DNA from: Bacillota bacterium
Lineage (GTDB): Bacteria > Bacillota > Dehalobacteriia > UBA4068
Length of the DNA: 12,003 bases
Direction: 5' to 3'
Assembly (NCBI GenBank): GCA_009778255.1
Contig: WRKD01000167.1
Coordinates: 1 to 12,003 of the forward strand
How positions within the stretch are numbered: the stretch's first letter is position 1; each line of letters opens with the position of its first letter. This document shows, piece by piece, positions 5,912 to 12,003 of this stretch. Position numbers and translations under genes: made by a program. A model generated the notes under the pieces. That model was not told the DNA's origin and did not search any database. It saw only the letters and a program-made list of their open reading frames with translations.

Positions 5912-7678
5912 TCATCTTCTTGGGTCATCCAATAATAAGCTGAGCTCCAGCAATTGCTTATGCGTGACCGCAGAAGGAGATTGAACCATCATATCGCTGG
6001 CGCTTTGTGTTTTGGGGAAGGCAATAACATCGCGAATGCTGGATTTTTGCGCCATCAGCATCACTAAACGGTCTAAGCCGAAAGCTATACCGCCATGGGG
6101 AGGCGCGCCATATTCAAAGGCTTCCAGCAAATAACCAAATTTATCTCTGCTCTCTTCTTCACTTAAGCCTAAAAGATGAAATAATTGTTCCTGCACCCGA
6201 TGGTCATGAATACGTATGCTGCCGCCTCCTAATTCTACTCCGTTTAAGATCACGTCGTAAGCGCGGGCCCGGGCTATGCCGGGTTGATTCTTAAGCAGAT
6301 GCATATCCTCTTCTTTGGGCGAAGTAAAAGGATGGTGTACGGCTACCCAGCGCTGTTCTTCCAGGCTGTATTCTAAAAGCGGAAAATCTGTTACCCATAC
6401 AAAACATAATTCATCCGGGTCATATAATTTTTCCCGGGCGGCTATTTCTTCGCGCAAACGGCCCAAGCTTTCCGCGCATATAGCGGGGGTATCGGCTACA
6501 AACATCAGTAAATCGCCCGCCTCGGCGTCCATTCTTTGGCAAATATCCTGCAACTGCTGTTCGGTAAAAAATTTGCTAATTGGCGAACGCAAGCCATGTT
6601 CATCCACAATTATATAGGCTAAGCCTTTTGCTCCAAATATTGCCGCAAACTTAGTTAAATCGTCCATATCTTTACGGGAATAATGCCCGCAGCCTTTAGC
6701 GTTTATGCCCTTAACCCAACCGTTTGCCTGAGCTACGGCGGCAAAAACTTTAAATTCGCTTACCTGGGCAATATCCGCGATATCGATAAGTTCCATGGTA
6801 TAGCGCAAATCCGGTTTATCCGAACCAAAACGGTTCATAGCTTGCTCATGTGTTAACTTGGGAAAAGGCAGTTTTATTTTACATTCTAAAGATTGCTCGA
6901 ACACATAAGATAACATCTGTTCCGTTAAAGCAAACACATCTTCTTCACTTATAAAAGACATTTCTATATCCAGCTGTGTAAATTCCGGCTGGCGGTCTGC
7001 CCGTAAATCTTCATCCCTAAAGCAACGGGCAATTTGAAAATAACGGTCAAAACCGGAAACCATTAACAATTGTTTGAATAATTGCGGGCTTTGCGGTAAA
7101 GCGTAGAATTCGCCGGCATGTACCCGCGAGGGCACCAGAAAATCGCGGGCTCCTTCGGGAGAACTTTTGCACAATATGGGCGTTTCTATTTCATAAAAAC
7201 CTTGGCTATCTAAAAAATGACGAATAGCCAGCGCCACTTTATGCCGTAAATGAAGCGCCTCTTGCATTTCTGGCCTTCTTAAATCGAGATACCGGAATTT
7301 TAAGCGCACCAGTTCATCTACATTGACCTCATCTTCAATATAAAAAGGCGGTGTTTTGGCAGAATTGAGTATGGTAAGTTCTGCTGCCACCACTTCTATT
7401 GCGCCGGTAGATAAATTTTCATTATCGGAACCTGCGGGGCGCAAGCGCACCAACCCCTTGGTTTGCAGCACATATTCGCCGCGCAAACGCTCGGCTAAGG
7501 CAAACATCTCGCGGTCTTTTTCCGGGCTGAACACCACTTGCACCAATCCTTCACGATCGCGCAAATCGACAAAAATCAACCCGCCATGATCGCGGCGGCG
7601 CTGAACCCATCCACATAAACACACCTCTTTACCCACATCGGCTGCCCGCAATTTTCCGCAATAATCCGTTCTTTCCAT
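5912..7678 (-). CDS. aspS: Aspartyl-tRNA synthetase, bacterial type, probably non-discriminating
   Basis: Charges tRNA-Asp with aspartate. At 588 residues it has the bacterial layout. An OB-fold anticodon domain (about 1-110) carries GWVQRRRDHGGLIFVDLRDREG. The class II core includes FRYLDLRR, motif 2 FRDEDLRADRQPEFTQLDIE (about 217-236) and motif 3 GIAFGLDRLVML (530-541). A GAD insertion domain lies at about 290-415. Residues 31 and 83 are His and Gly. In Pseudomonas aeruginosa AspRS those residues allow recognition of tRNA-Asn as well, so this enzyme may also make Asp-tRNA-Asn for conversion by GatCAB. That is an inference. It starts 19 bp after hisS with AAAGGAG upstream, so the two form an operon. 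Confidence 0.97.
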   Translation of the reverse strand: MERTDYCGKLRAADVGKEVCLCGWVQRRRDHGGLIFVDLRDREGLVQVVFSPEKDREMFALAERLRGEYVLQTKGLVRLRPAGSDNENLSTGAIEVVAAELTILNSAKTPPFYIEDEVNVDELVRLKFRYLDLRRPEMQEALHLRHKVALAIRHFLDSQGFYEIETPILCKSSPEGARDFLVPSRVHAGEFYALPQSPQLFKQLLMVSGFDRYFQIARCFRDEDLRADRQPEFTQLDIEMSFISEEDVFALTEQMLSYVFEQSLECKIKLPFPKLTHEQAMNRFGSDKPDLRYTMELIDIADIAQVSEFKVFAAVAQANGWVKGINAKGCGHYSRKDMDDLTKFAAIFGAKGLAYIIVDEHGLRSPISKFFTEQQLQDICQRMDAEAGDLLMFVADTPAICAESLGRLREEIAAREKLYDPDELCFVWVTDFPLLEYSLEEQRWVAVHHPFTSPKEEDMHLLKNQPGIARARAYDVILNGVELGGGSIRIHDHRVQEQLFHLLGLSEEESRDKFGYLLEAFEYGAPPHGGIAFGLDRLVMLMAQKSSIRDVIAFPKTQSASDMMVQSPSAVTHKQLLELSLLLDDPRR

Positions 7679-7697
7679 AATAAATACGCTCCTTTAA

Positions 7698-8960
7698 TTA
7701 ATGTTCCAATAAATAGCGGCGCACTTGCTTAAGTTCGATTTCACTTTGCTCGCCGCTTACCATATTTTTTATTTGAGCTATACCGGCAGATACTTCTGGG
7801 CGCCCCAAAATCACAACATAAGCCGCTTGCAGGCGGTTGGCTGTTTTTAGCTGAGATTTTAAGCTCTTTACCTCATAATCCATAGCTGTAAGCACACCGC
7901 TTGACCTTAAGGAAGAAGCTAAAGCGAAAGCAGCCAGAACAGTTGAAGCGTCGTTGAAATCTGTGGCAATGAAAGCGTCTATACCCTCTTCTACATCAAT
8001 ATCTTCATTTTGGGCAGCCAATGCCGTTAACATCCGCTCCATTCCTAAAGCCACACCCATAGCCGGAGTGGGCGCACCGCCAATAATCTCTATTAAGCCG
8101 TCGTAGCGGCCACCACCGCAAACGGCGTTCTGCGCCCCCAAGCCTAAAGCGCAAATTTCGAATACTGTTTTGGTATAATAATCTAAACCACGCGCCAGCG
8201 AGCTATCTGCCGTATAAGGTATGGCGCAGGCTTGCAGTATTTCCTGTACCATATGATAATGCTCTGAGCATTCTGCGCATAAATAATCTACAATAGCAGG
8301 CGCACCTATGGCGGCGGCGCGGCAGATTTCGCATTTACAATCCAGTATGCGCAGGGGGGCGCGCTCAAAGCGCCCCTGACAATTGGGGCAAAGCTTGGCT
8401 ATAGCGGGACGTAAATATTCTTGTAAAGCCAGGCGATAAACACTGCGGCAGGCAGGGCAGCCCACGCTGTTTAGGCGTAAAGTTAAATCCCTTAAATTCA
8501 GACGATTATAAAAATCCCAGCAAAAAACTATACATTCCGCATCTGCTAAAGGAGATATAGTGCCGATAATCTCTATATCGAATTGATGAAATTGCCGAAA
8601 ACGCCCTGCTTGAGGCCTTTCGTAGCGGAAAAGCGGCCCCAAACAATAAAGTTTTTGCGGCTGAGGCAGGCCATGCATTTTATTTTCTATATAGGCGCGG
8701 CATAAAGAGGCGGTAAATTCCGGACGCAATGTTAAAGAGCGCTGGCCCTGATCCTCAAAAGTATACATCTCTTTTTGCACAATATCTGTGTTTTCCCCCA
8801 CCCCGCGTTTGAACAAATCTGTATCCTCAAACAGGGGGGTGCGGATTTCTTTAAAACCGTATTCAGCGCACATTTCATGAAACAGCGCTTCCACGGCCCG
8901 CCATTTACCGCTAAATGGCGGCAAAAGGTCGTTCACGCCCCGCGGCCTTTGTATTGCCAT
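7698..8960 (-). CDS. hisS: Histidyl-tRNA synthetase
   Basis: Charges tRNA-His. From ATG 8960 the protein is 420 residues. It shows the N-terminal RPRGVNDLLP (5-14), TLRPE (77-81), motif 2 FRYERPQAGRFRQF (111-124), the HisRS-specific LARGLDYYTKTVFEI (255-269), GGGRYDGLI, the motif 3 region MGVALGMERM (301-310) and a C-terminal anticodon-binding domain. Cys168, 171, 191, 194, 208, 210 and 213 form a cysteine-rich insertion known from other Bacillota HisRS. An upstream ATG at 8999 was rejected because the predicted transcript begins about there and family members begin with MAIQRPRG-like sequence. The nearest purine-rich site, AAAAGGA, is rather far (about 13 bases) from the chosen ATG. Cotranscribed with aspS. 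Confidence 0.96.
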   Translation of the reverse strand: MAIQRPRGVNDLLPPFSGKWRAVEALFHEMCAEYGFKEIRTPLFEDTDLFKRGVGENTDIVQKEMYTFEDQGQRSLTLRPEFTASLCRAYIENKMHGLPQPQKLYCLGPLFRYERPQAGRFRQFHQFDIEIIGTISPLADAECIVFCWDFYNRLNLRDLTLRLNSVGCPACRSVYRLALQEYLRPAIAKLCPNCQGRFERAPLRILDCKCEICRAAAIGAPAIVDYLCAECSEHYHMVQEILQACAIPYTADSSLARGLDYYTKTVFEICALGLGAQNAVCGGGRYDGLIEIIGGAPTPAMGVALGMERMLTALAAQNEDIDVEEGIDAFIATDFNDASTVLAAFALASSLRSSGVLTAMDYEVKSLKSQLKTANRLQAAYVVILGRPEVSAGIAQIKNMVSGEQSEIELKQVRRYLLEH

Positions 8961-9002
8961 AATTTTTACACATCCTTTTAATACGACAAAGCATACCATT
9001 AA

Positions 9003-9031
9003 ATTCTATCATGCATCAAGAATTACGGCAA
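9003..9031 (-). promoter_or_regulatory. Sigma-A promoter of hisS-aspS
   Basis: On the minus strand TTGCCG (9031-9026), a 17-base spacer and TAGAAT (9008-9003). Predicted start at about 8996, giving a leader of only about 36 bases. That excludes a T-box, which often precedes hisS-aspS in Bacillota. An inverted repeat CAACAA/TTGTTG (9029-9034 and 9045-9050) overlaps the -35 box. Confidence 0.6.
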
Positions 9032-9080
9032 CAATTTTTTTATTTTGTTGTTTTTAGCCCTTATCAATTCTAATAAAATA

Positions 9081-9743
9081 TTAAGGCCGCAAATACGGAT
9101 TATGAACTTTTTCATAGCCTAAAGTGCTGCTTTTACTATGGCCCGGCAATAGCAGTAAATTGTCTTCCAGCTGGGTTAGGCGCTTTAGAGAATTAACCAG
9201 CGCTTCATAATCGCCGCCGGGCAAATCTGTACGCCCTATGGAAAGGTTGAATAAAGTATCGCCACTAAACAGCAGTTTATCTAATTTCAGGCAAATACCG
9301 CCCGGTGTATGGCCCGGCGTATGCAGCACTGCTATTTCTAAGGCGCCCAGCTCTATAATATCGCCTTCCCGCAGTAAACGCGTGGCATGGCCGCCGTCGC
9401 CGTCGCCGCGAAAAAAACCGGCGGCGTTTTTGCCAATATCTTTAAGTAAAGAAGCGTCTGCCTCATGAATGGCTATCTCTAAACCATATTTTTGCTGTAA
9501 AGGCTTATTGGCGCCTATATGATCCCAATGGCCATGGGTATTAATAATCAATTCCGGCTGTGCGTTAAGCTCCGTTAAAACTTTAATCAGTTTTTCTGCA
9601 TCGCCGCCGGGGTCTATAAGTACAGCCTTATTATTCACCCGCTCTATTAATATATAGCAATTGGTTATACCATGCAATACCGGCTGAAGATAACAAAGAT
9701 ACTCCGCTGTTTTACCGATCATAATCGGCGTCTTGATCTGCAT
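9081..9743 (-). CDS. Metallo-beta-lactamase-fold hydrolase (glyoxalase II-like, YqgX group)
   Basis: 220-residue cytosolic metal-dependent hydrolase. The binuclear metal site is complete: His70, His72, Asp74 and His75 in NTHGHWDHIG, His145 in HTPGHTPGG, Asp162 in FSGDTLF and His202 in LLPGHSK. It lacks the C-terminal HAGH domain of classical glyoxalase II, as in the YqgX-like proteins of Bacillota, so hydrolysis of thioesters such as S-lactoyl conjugates is likely but unproven. A glycine/aspartate-rich stretch GDGDGG (113-118) sits where relatives have a variable loop. The ATG at 9743 has a perfect AAGGAGG upstream. It follows dtd by 36 bp; dtd-hydrolase-hisS is a common gene order in Bacillota. 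Confidence 0.9.
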   Translation of the reverse strand: MQIKTPIMIGKTAEYLCYLQPVLHGITNCYILIERVNNKAVLIDPGGDAEKLIKVLTELNAQPELIINTHGHWDHIGANKPLQQKYGLEIAIHEADASLLKDIGKNAAGFFRGDGDGGHATRLLREGDIIELGALEIAVLHTPGHTPGGICLKLDKLLFSGDTLFNLSIGRTDLPGGDYEALVNSLKRLTQLEDNLLLLPGHSKSSTLGYEKVHNPYLRP

Positions 9744-9779
9744 TATTCAATAACCTCCTTAAGGGCGTATTAAGAGCAG

Positions 9780-10220
9780 TTAAACCTCTTCCAGCATAAT
9801 TGTCACCGGGCCGTCGTTTTCTAGGCTCACCAGCATATGGGCTTGAAAAACTCCTGTTTGTACCTGTATGCCCTGCTCTTTTAAGGCTTCAACGAAATGC
9901 CCGTATAACTTTTCCGCCAGCTCTGGCGGGGCGGCCGGATCAAACCCGGGGCGGTTGCCGCGGCTGGTATCTGCATACAAAGTAAACTGCGATACAGCCA
10001 GCGCTCTGCCGCCAATATCTTTAAGGGAGAGGTTTAACTTACCCGCGTTATCGGCAAAAATTCGCAAAGCAGCGGTTTTACGGGCCAGCTTTTGCGCCAT
10101 AGCCATTGTATCTCCCTTAGCCACGCCAATAAGCAGTACCAAACCCGGCCCAATAGCGGCTACCTCTTTACCTTCTATACTAACAGCGCCCCGTATCACC
10201 CGCTGCGCCAATACGCGCAT
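9780..10220 (-). CDS. dtd: D-aminoacyl-tRNA deacylase
   Basis: Hydrolyses D-aminoacyl-tRNAs (and Gly-tRNA-Ala) so that D-residues do not enter proteins. From ATG 10220 the protein is 146 residues, typical size. It begins MRVLAQRV and shows the two hallmark motifs: SQFTLYADTSRGNRP (77-91) with the active-site SQFTL, and NDGPVT (135-140), the family's NxGPxT motif with the Gly-cisPro. An upstream in-frame ATG at 10235 adds only five residues (MRGDI) that are not part of the family. GGGGTGAT upstream of 10220 favours the shorter form. It lies 19 bp after htpG and 36 bp before the hydrolase gene, indicating an operon. By my recollection, relA usually precedes dtd in Bacillota, whereas here htpG does. 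Confidence 0.96.
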   Translation of the reverse strand: MRVLAQRVIRGAVSIEGKEVAAIGPGLVLLIGVAKGDTMAMAQKLARKTAALRIFADNAGKLNLSLKDIGGRALAVSQFTLYADTSRGNRPGFDPAAPPELAEKLYGHFVEALKEQGIQVQTGVFQAHMLVSLENDGPVTIMLEEV

Positions 10221-10239
10221 AATATCACCCCGCAAGTTA

Positions 10240-12003
10240 TTATTTCATAAGTTCGCATATGGCGCCGGCAAAAGCCACGGGGTCTTCAATTGCCAGCCCC
10301 TCAATAAGCAAGGCTTGATTATACAGCAGCATCGCATAGGTTTTCAGTTTTTCCGGTTCCGTATTTTCAAGCCTTATCAAAGCCTCAAAAATTGGATGGC
10401 CGCTATTGATTTCCAAAACCCGTTCGGCTTTTATCTGTTGATCTATAGGCATAGAATTCAATACTTTTTCCATTTCCAATGAGAGCGGGCCATCACTGGT
10501 TAAGCATACCGGATGGCTTTTCAGCCTTTTAGAAAAACGCACTTCCTTTATATTATCGCCTAAAGCGTCTTTTATCTGGGCAAGCAGCTCTTTATAAGTT
10601 TCAGCTTGTTCTTTTTTTGCGTCTTTTTCTTCATTACTTTCCAAATCCACATCTTTATCGGAAACTGATTTTATCGCTTTACCTTTATACTCATGAATTA
10701 TTTTAATTGCAAATTCATCTACATCATCTGTAAGCGCCAGAATATCATAGCCTTTATCCAAAGCCAATTCTGTTTGCGGCAATTGGCGTATACGCCCAAT
10801 ACTGCCGCCGCAGGCATAATACACCGCTTCCTGGTCTTCTGCCATTTTTTCTACATATTCCGCTAAGGTAAGCATTTTATCTTCTTTAAGGGAATAATAA
10901 AGCAATAGGTCCTGCAGCTTTTCTTTATCGGCGCCAAAGCTATTATAAACGCCAAATTTTATCTGCAAACCAAAGGCTTTAAAGAATTCTTCATATTTTT
11001 CCCTCTCGTTTTCCAGCAGTTTTAATAATTCCGTTTTAATCCGTTTATCTAAATTCTTGGCAATAGTTTTCACTTGATGATCTTTTTGCAGCATTTCCCG
11101 GGATAAATTCAATGAAACATCGGGCGAATCTACCAGACCCCGTACAAAACTAAAACAATCCGGCAATAAATCGGCGCATTTTTCCATAATCAAAACGCCA
11201 TTGGCATAAAGCTGCAGCCCCTTTTCATATTCTTTGCTATAATAGTTATAAGGCGCATGGGCTGGTATATAAAGTATGCCATTGTAGCTGATCAAGCCCT
11301 CGGTGCTGATATGTGCGTATGCCAATGGTTTTTCATAATCATGAAACTTTTCCATGTAAAAACGCTGATAATCTTCCTCCTGCACCTCATTTTTATTGCG
11401 CCGCCATAGCGGAACCATGCTATTTAAGGTTTCTATTTCCGTATAGCTTTCATAATCGGGCATGCTCTGATCATCGTCATCATCATCTTCTTCTTTTGGC
11501 AAAGGTCGGCTTTTGGTCATTTCCATTCTTATAGGATAGCGAATATAATCCGAATGCTTTTTAACTATTTCCTGTATTTTATATTGCTCCAGATACTGAC
11601 TATAATCATCTTCATCACGATCATCAGCAAGTTCTAAAAGTACGGTCGTTCCCCATTCCTCTCTTTCGCCTGGCTCAATACTATAACCATCTGCGCCTTC
11701 CGATTGCCATTGCCATGCTTTTTCGCTGCCATAGGCTTTGCTGATTACTAAAATACGCTTGCTGACCATGAAAGCGGAATAAAAACCCACGCCAAACTGG
11801 CCAATTATATCTAAGTCATAAGGCTTAGCGCCATTATTCTCTAAAGAATTATCCTGTTCTTCAACAATTTCTTCATTTTCTGCGGTAGCTTCATTTTCTG
11901 CGGCAGCCTCTTTTTCTGCGGCTGCCTCTTTTTCTGCGGCTGCCTCTTTTTCTACGGCAGCCTCTTTTTCTGCGGCTGCCTCTTTTTCTACGGCAGCCTC
12001 TTT
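10240..12003 (-). CDS. htpG: HtpG, bacterial Hsp90 chaperone, with a tandem-repeat insertion in its ATPase domain (5' end missing)
   Basis: ATP-driven dimeric chaperone of the cytosol. The C-terminal 587 residues are visible; the start lies beyond the right edge. The frame stays open to the edge. Just after the repeat region comes DIIGQFGVGFYSAFMV, the glycine-rich end of the ATP lid. Then come HSDYIRYPI and an acidic N-M linker with six aspartates (11470-11487). The middle domain follows with ETLNSMVPLWRRNK, FYMEKFHDYEKPL and LNLSREMLQKD, whose Arg corresponds to the ATP-contacting residue of the middle domain. The dimerisation domain ends at the stop. From 12003 to about 11860 the frame encodes KEAA[A/V]E hexapeptides where relatives have only a few residues between the lid helix and this motif. 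A GTG at 11790 could be mistaken for a start but codes Val within GQFGVGFYS. Confidence 0.95.
   Translation of the reverse strand, partial: KEAAVEKEAAAEKEAAVEKEAAAEKEAAAEKEAAAENEATAENEEIVEEQDNSLENNGAKPYDLDIIGQFGVGFYSAFMVSKRILVISKAYGSEKAWQWQSEGADGYSIEPGEREEWGTTVLLELADDRDEDDYSQYLEQYKIQEIVKKHSDYIRYPIRMEMTKSRPLPKEEDDDDDDQSMPDYESYTEIETLNSMVPLWRRNKNEVQEEDYQRFYMEKFHDYEKPLAYAHISTEGLISYNGILYIPAHAPYNYYSKEYEKGLQLYANGVLIMEKCADLLPDCFSFVRGLVDSPDVSLNLSREMLQKDHQVKTIAKNLDKRIKTELLKLLENEREKYEEFFKAFGLQIKFGVYNSFGADKEKLQDLLLYYSLKEDKMLTLAEYVEKMAEDQEAVYYACGGSIGRIRQLPQTELALDKGYDILALTDDVDEFAIKIIHEYKGKAIKSVSDKDVDLESNEEKDAKKEQAETYKELLAQIKDALGDNIKEVRFSKRLKSHPVCLTSDGPLSLEMEKVLNSMPIDQQIKAERVLEINSGHPIFEALIRLENTEPEKLKTYAMLLYNQALLIEGLAIEDPVAFAGAICELMK
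11860..12003 (-). repeat. 18-bp in-frame tandem repeat inside htpG, encoding (KEAA[A/V]E)n
   Basis: Read on the minus strand, six consecutive 18-base units from 12003 to 11896 each encode KEAAVE or KEAAAE. They differ only at the wobble base of the first Ala codon (GCT/GCA) and at GTA versus GCA in the fifth codon. Two decayed units follow: NEATAE (11895-11878) and NEEIVE (11877-11860). The array reaches the window edge, so its full length is unknown. The peptide is Ala/Glu/Lys-rich, contains EAAAEK steps like known rigid helical linkers, and is predicted to be helical and solvent-exposed. Unit length is a multiple of three, so copy number can change without frameshift. Confidence 0.93.

Noticed and set aside
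5703..5984. Small plus-strand ORF of 93 codons over the aspS-pyrF gap.
   Set aside because: No family resemblance. It overlaps the aspS end and the 6S RNA pairing regions and is better explained as chance.
8961..9002. T-box riboswitch upstream of hisS.
   Set aside because: The predicted leader is only about 36 bases, with no T-box sequence, specifier stem or terminator.
10240..11790. A shortened htpG starting at the GTG at 11790.
   Set aside because: The frame is open through 12003 and encodes conserved HtpG residues DIIGQFGVG before that codon, so the GTG codes an internal valine.
11860..12003. Regular repeats at the right edge resembling a CRISPR or satellite array.
   Set aside because: Units are contiguous 18-mers with no spacers, and they stay in the htpG reading frame with synonymous-type variation.

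Overview
The window looks like a chromosomal segment from a member of the Bacillota, probably a clostridial or Negativicutes-like lineage rather than Bacilli. The evidence is the set of genes and their order: rqcH next to yicC-remA-gmk-rpoZ-coaBC, and dtd followed by hisS-aspS, as in Bacillus subtilis and relatives. An actinobacterial-type integration host factor (mIHF) gene inside the gmk operon argues against a typical Bacillus. No genus can be named from sequence alone. There are no transposases, phage genes, tRNAs or CRISPR arrays. Apart from one stretch of about 290 bases, intergenic space is short.

Layout. Positions 1-2967 (minus strand) read yicC > mIHF-type gene > remA > gmk > rpoZ > coaBC, with spacings from -11 to +38 bp. 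This is one apparent operon joining RNA turnover, two nucleoid or DNA-binding proteins, GMP phosphorylation, the RNA polymerase omega subunit and coenzyme A synthesis. coaBC runs off the left edge. Positions 3126-4907 (plus strand) hold rqcH, a ribosome quality-control factor transcribed divergently from yicC. Its 3' end overlaps the convergent pyrF gene by 29 bp. Positions 5620-5911 contain no protein gene. They hold a strong extended -10 promoter and a transcript of about 184 nt whose base-pairing plan matches 6S RNA. It lies directly downstream of aspS and upstream of pyrF.

Positions 5912-8960 (minus) are hisS-aspS, with their own sigma-A type promoter and a leader too short for a T-box. 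Positions 9081-12003 (minus) are htpG > metallo-beta-lactamase-fold hydrolase and dtd, in the order htpG > dtd > hydrolase, probably co-transcribed. htpG enters from the right edge.

Themes: translation and its quality control (HisRS, AspRS, D-aminoacyl-tRNA deacylase, RqcH), transcription (omega, 6S RNA), nucleotide and cofactor synthesis (Gmk, PyrF, CoaBC) and protein folding (HtpG).

The most unusual feature is at the right edge. The Hsp90-family gene htpG carries an in-frame 18-bp tandem repeat encoding (KEAA[A/V]E)n, just before the conserved GQFGVGFYS motif of the ATPase domain. Other points of interest are the 6S RNA locus, a possible hairpin over the yicC ribosome-binding site, the mIHF/RemA pairing, and residues suggesting that AspRS is non-discriminating. 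I found no wholly new multi-gene system here. Most of the window is core housekeeping.
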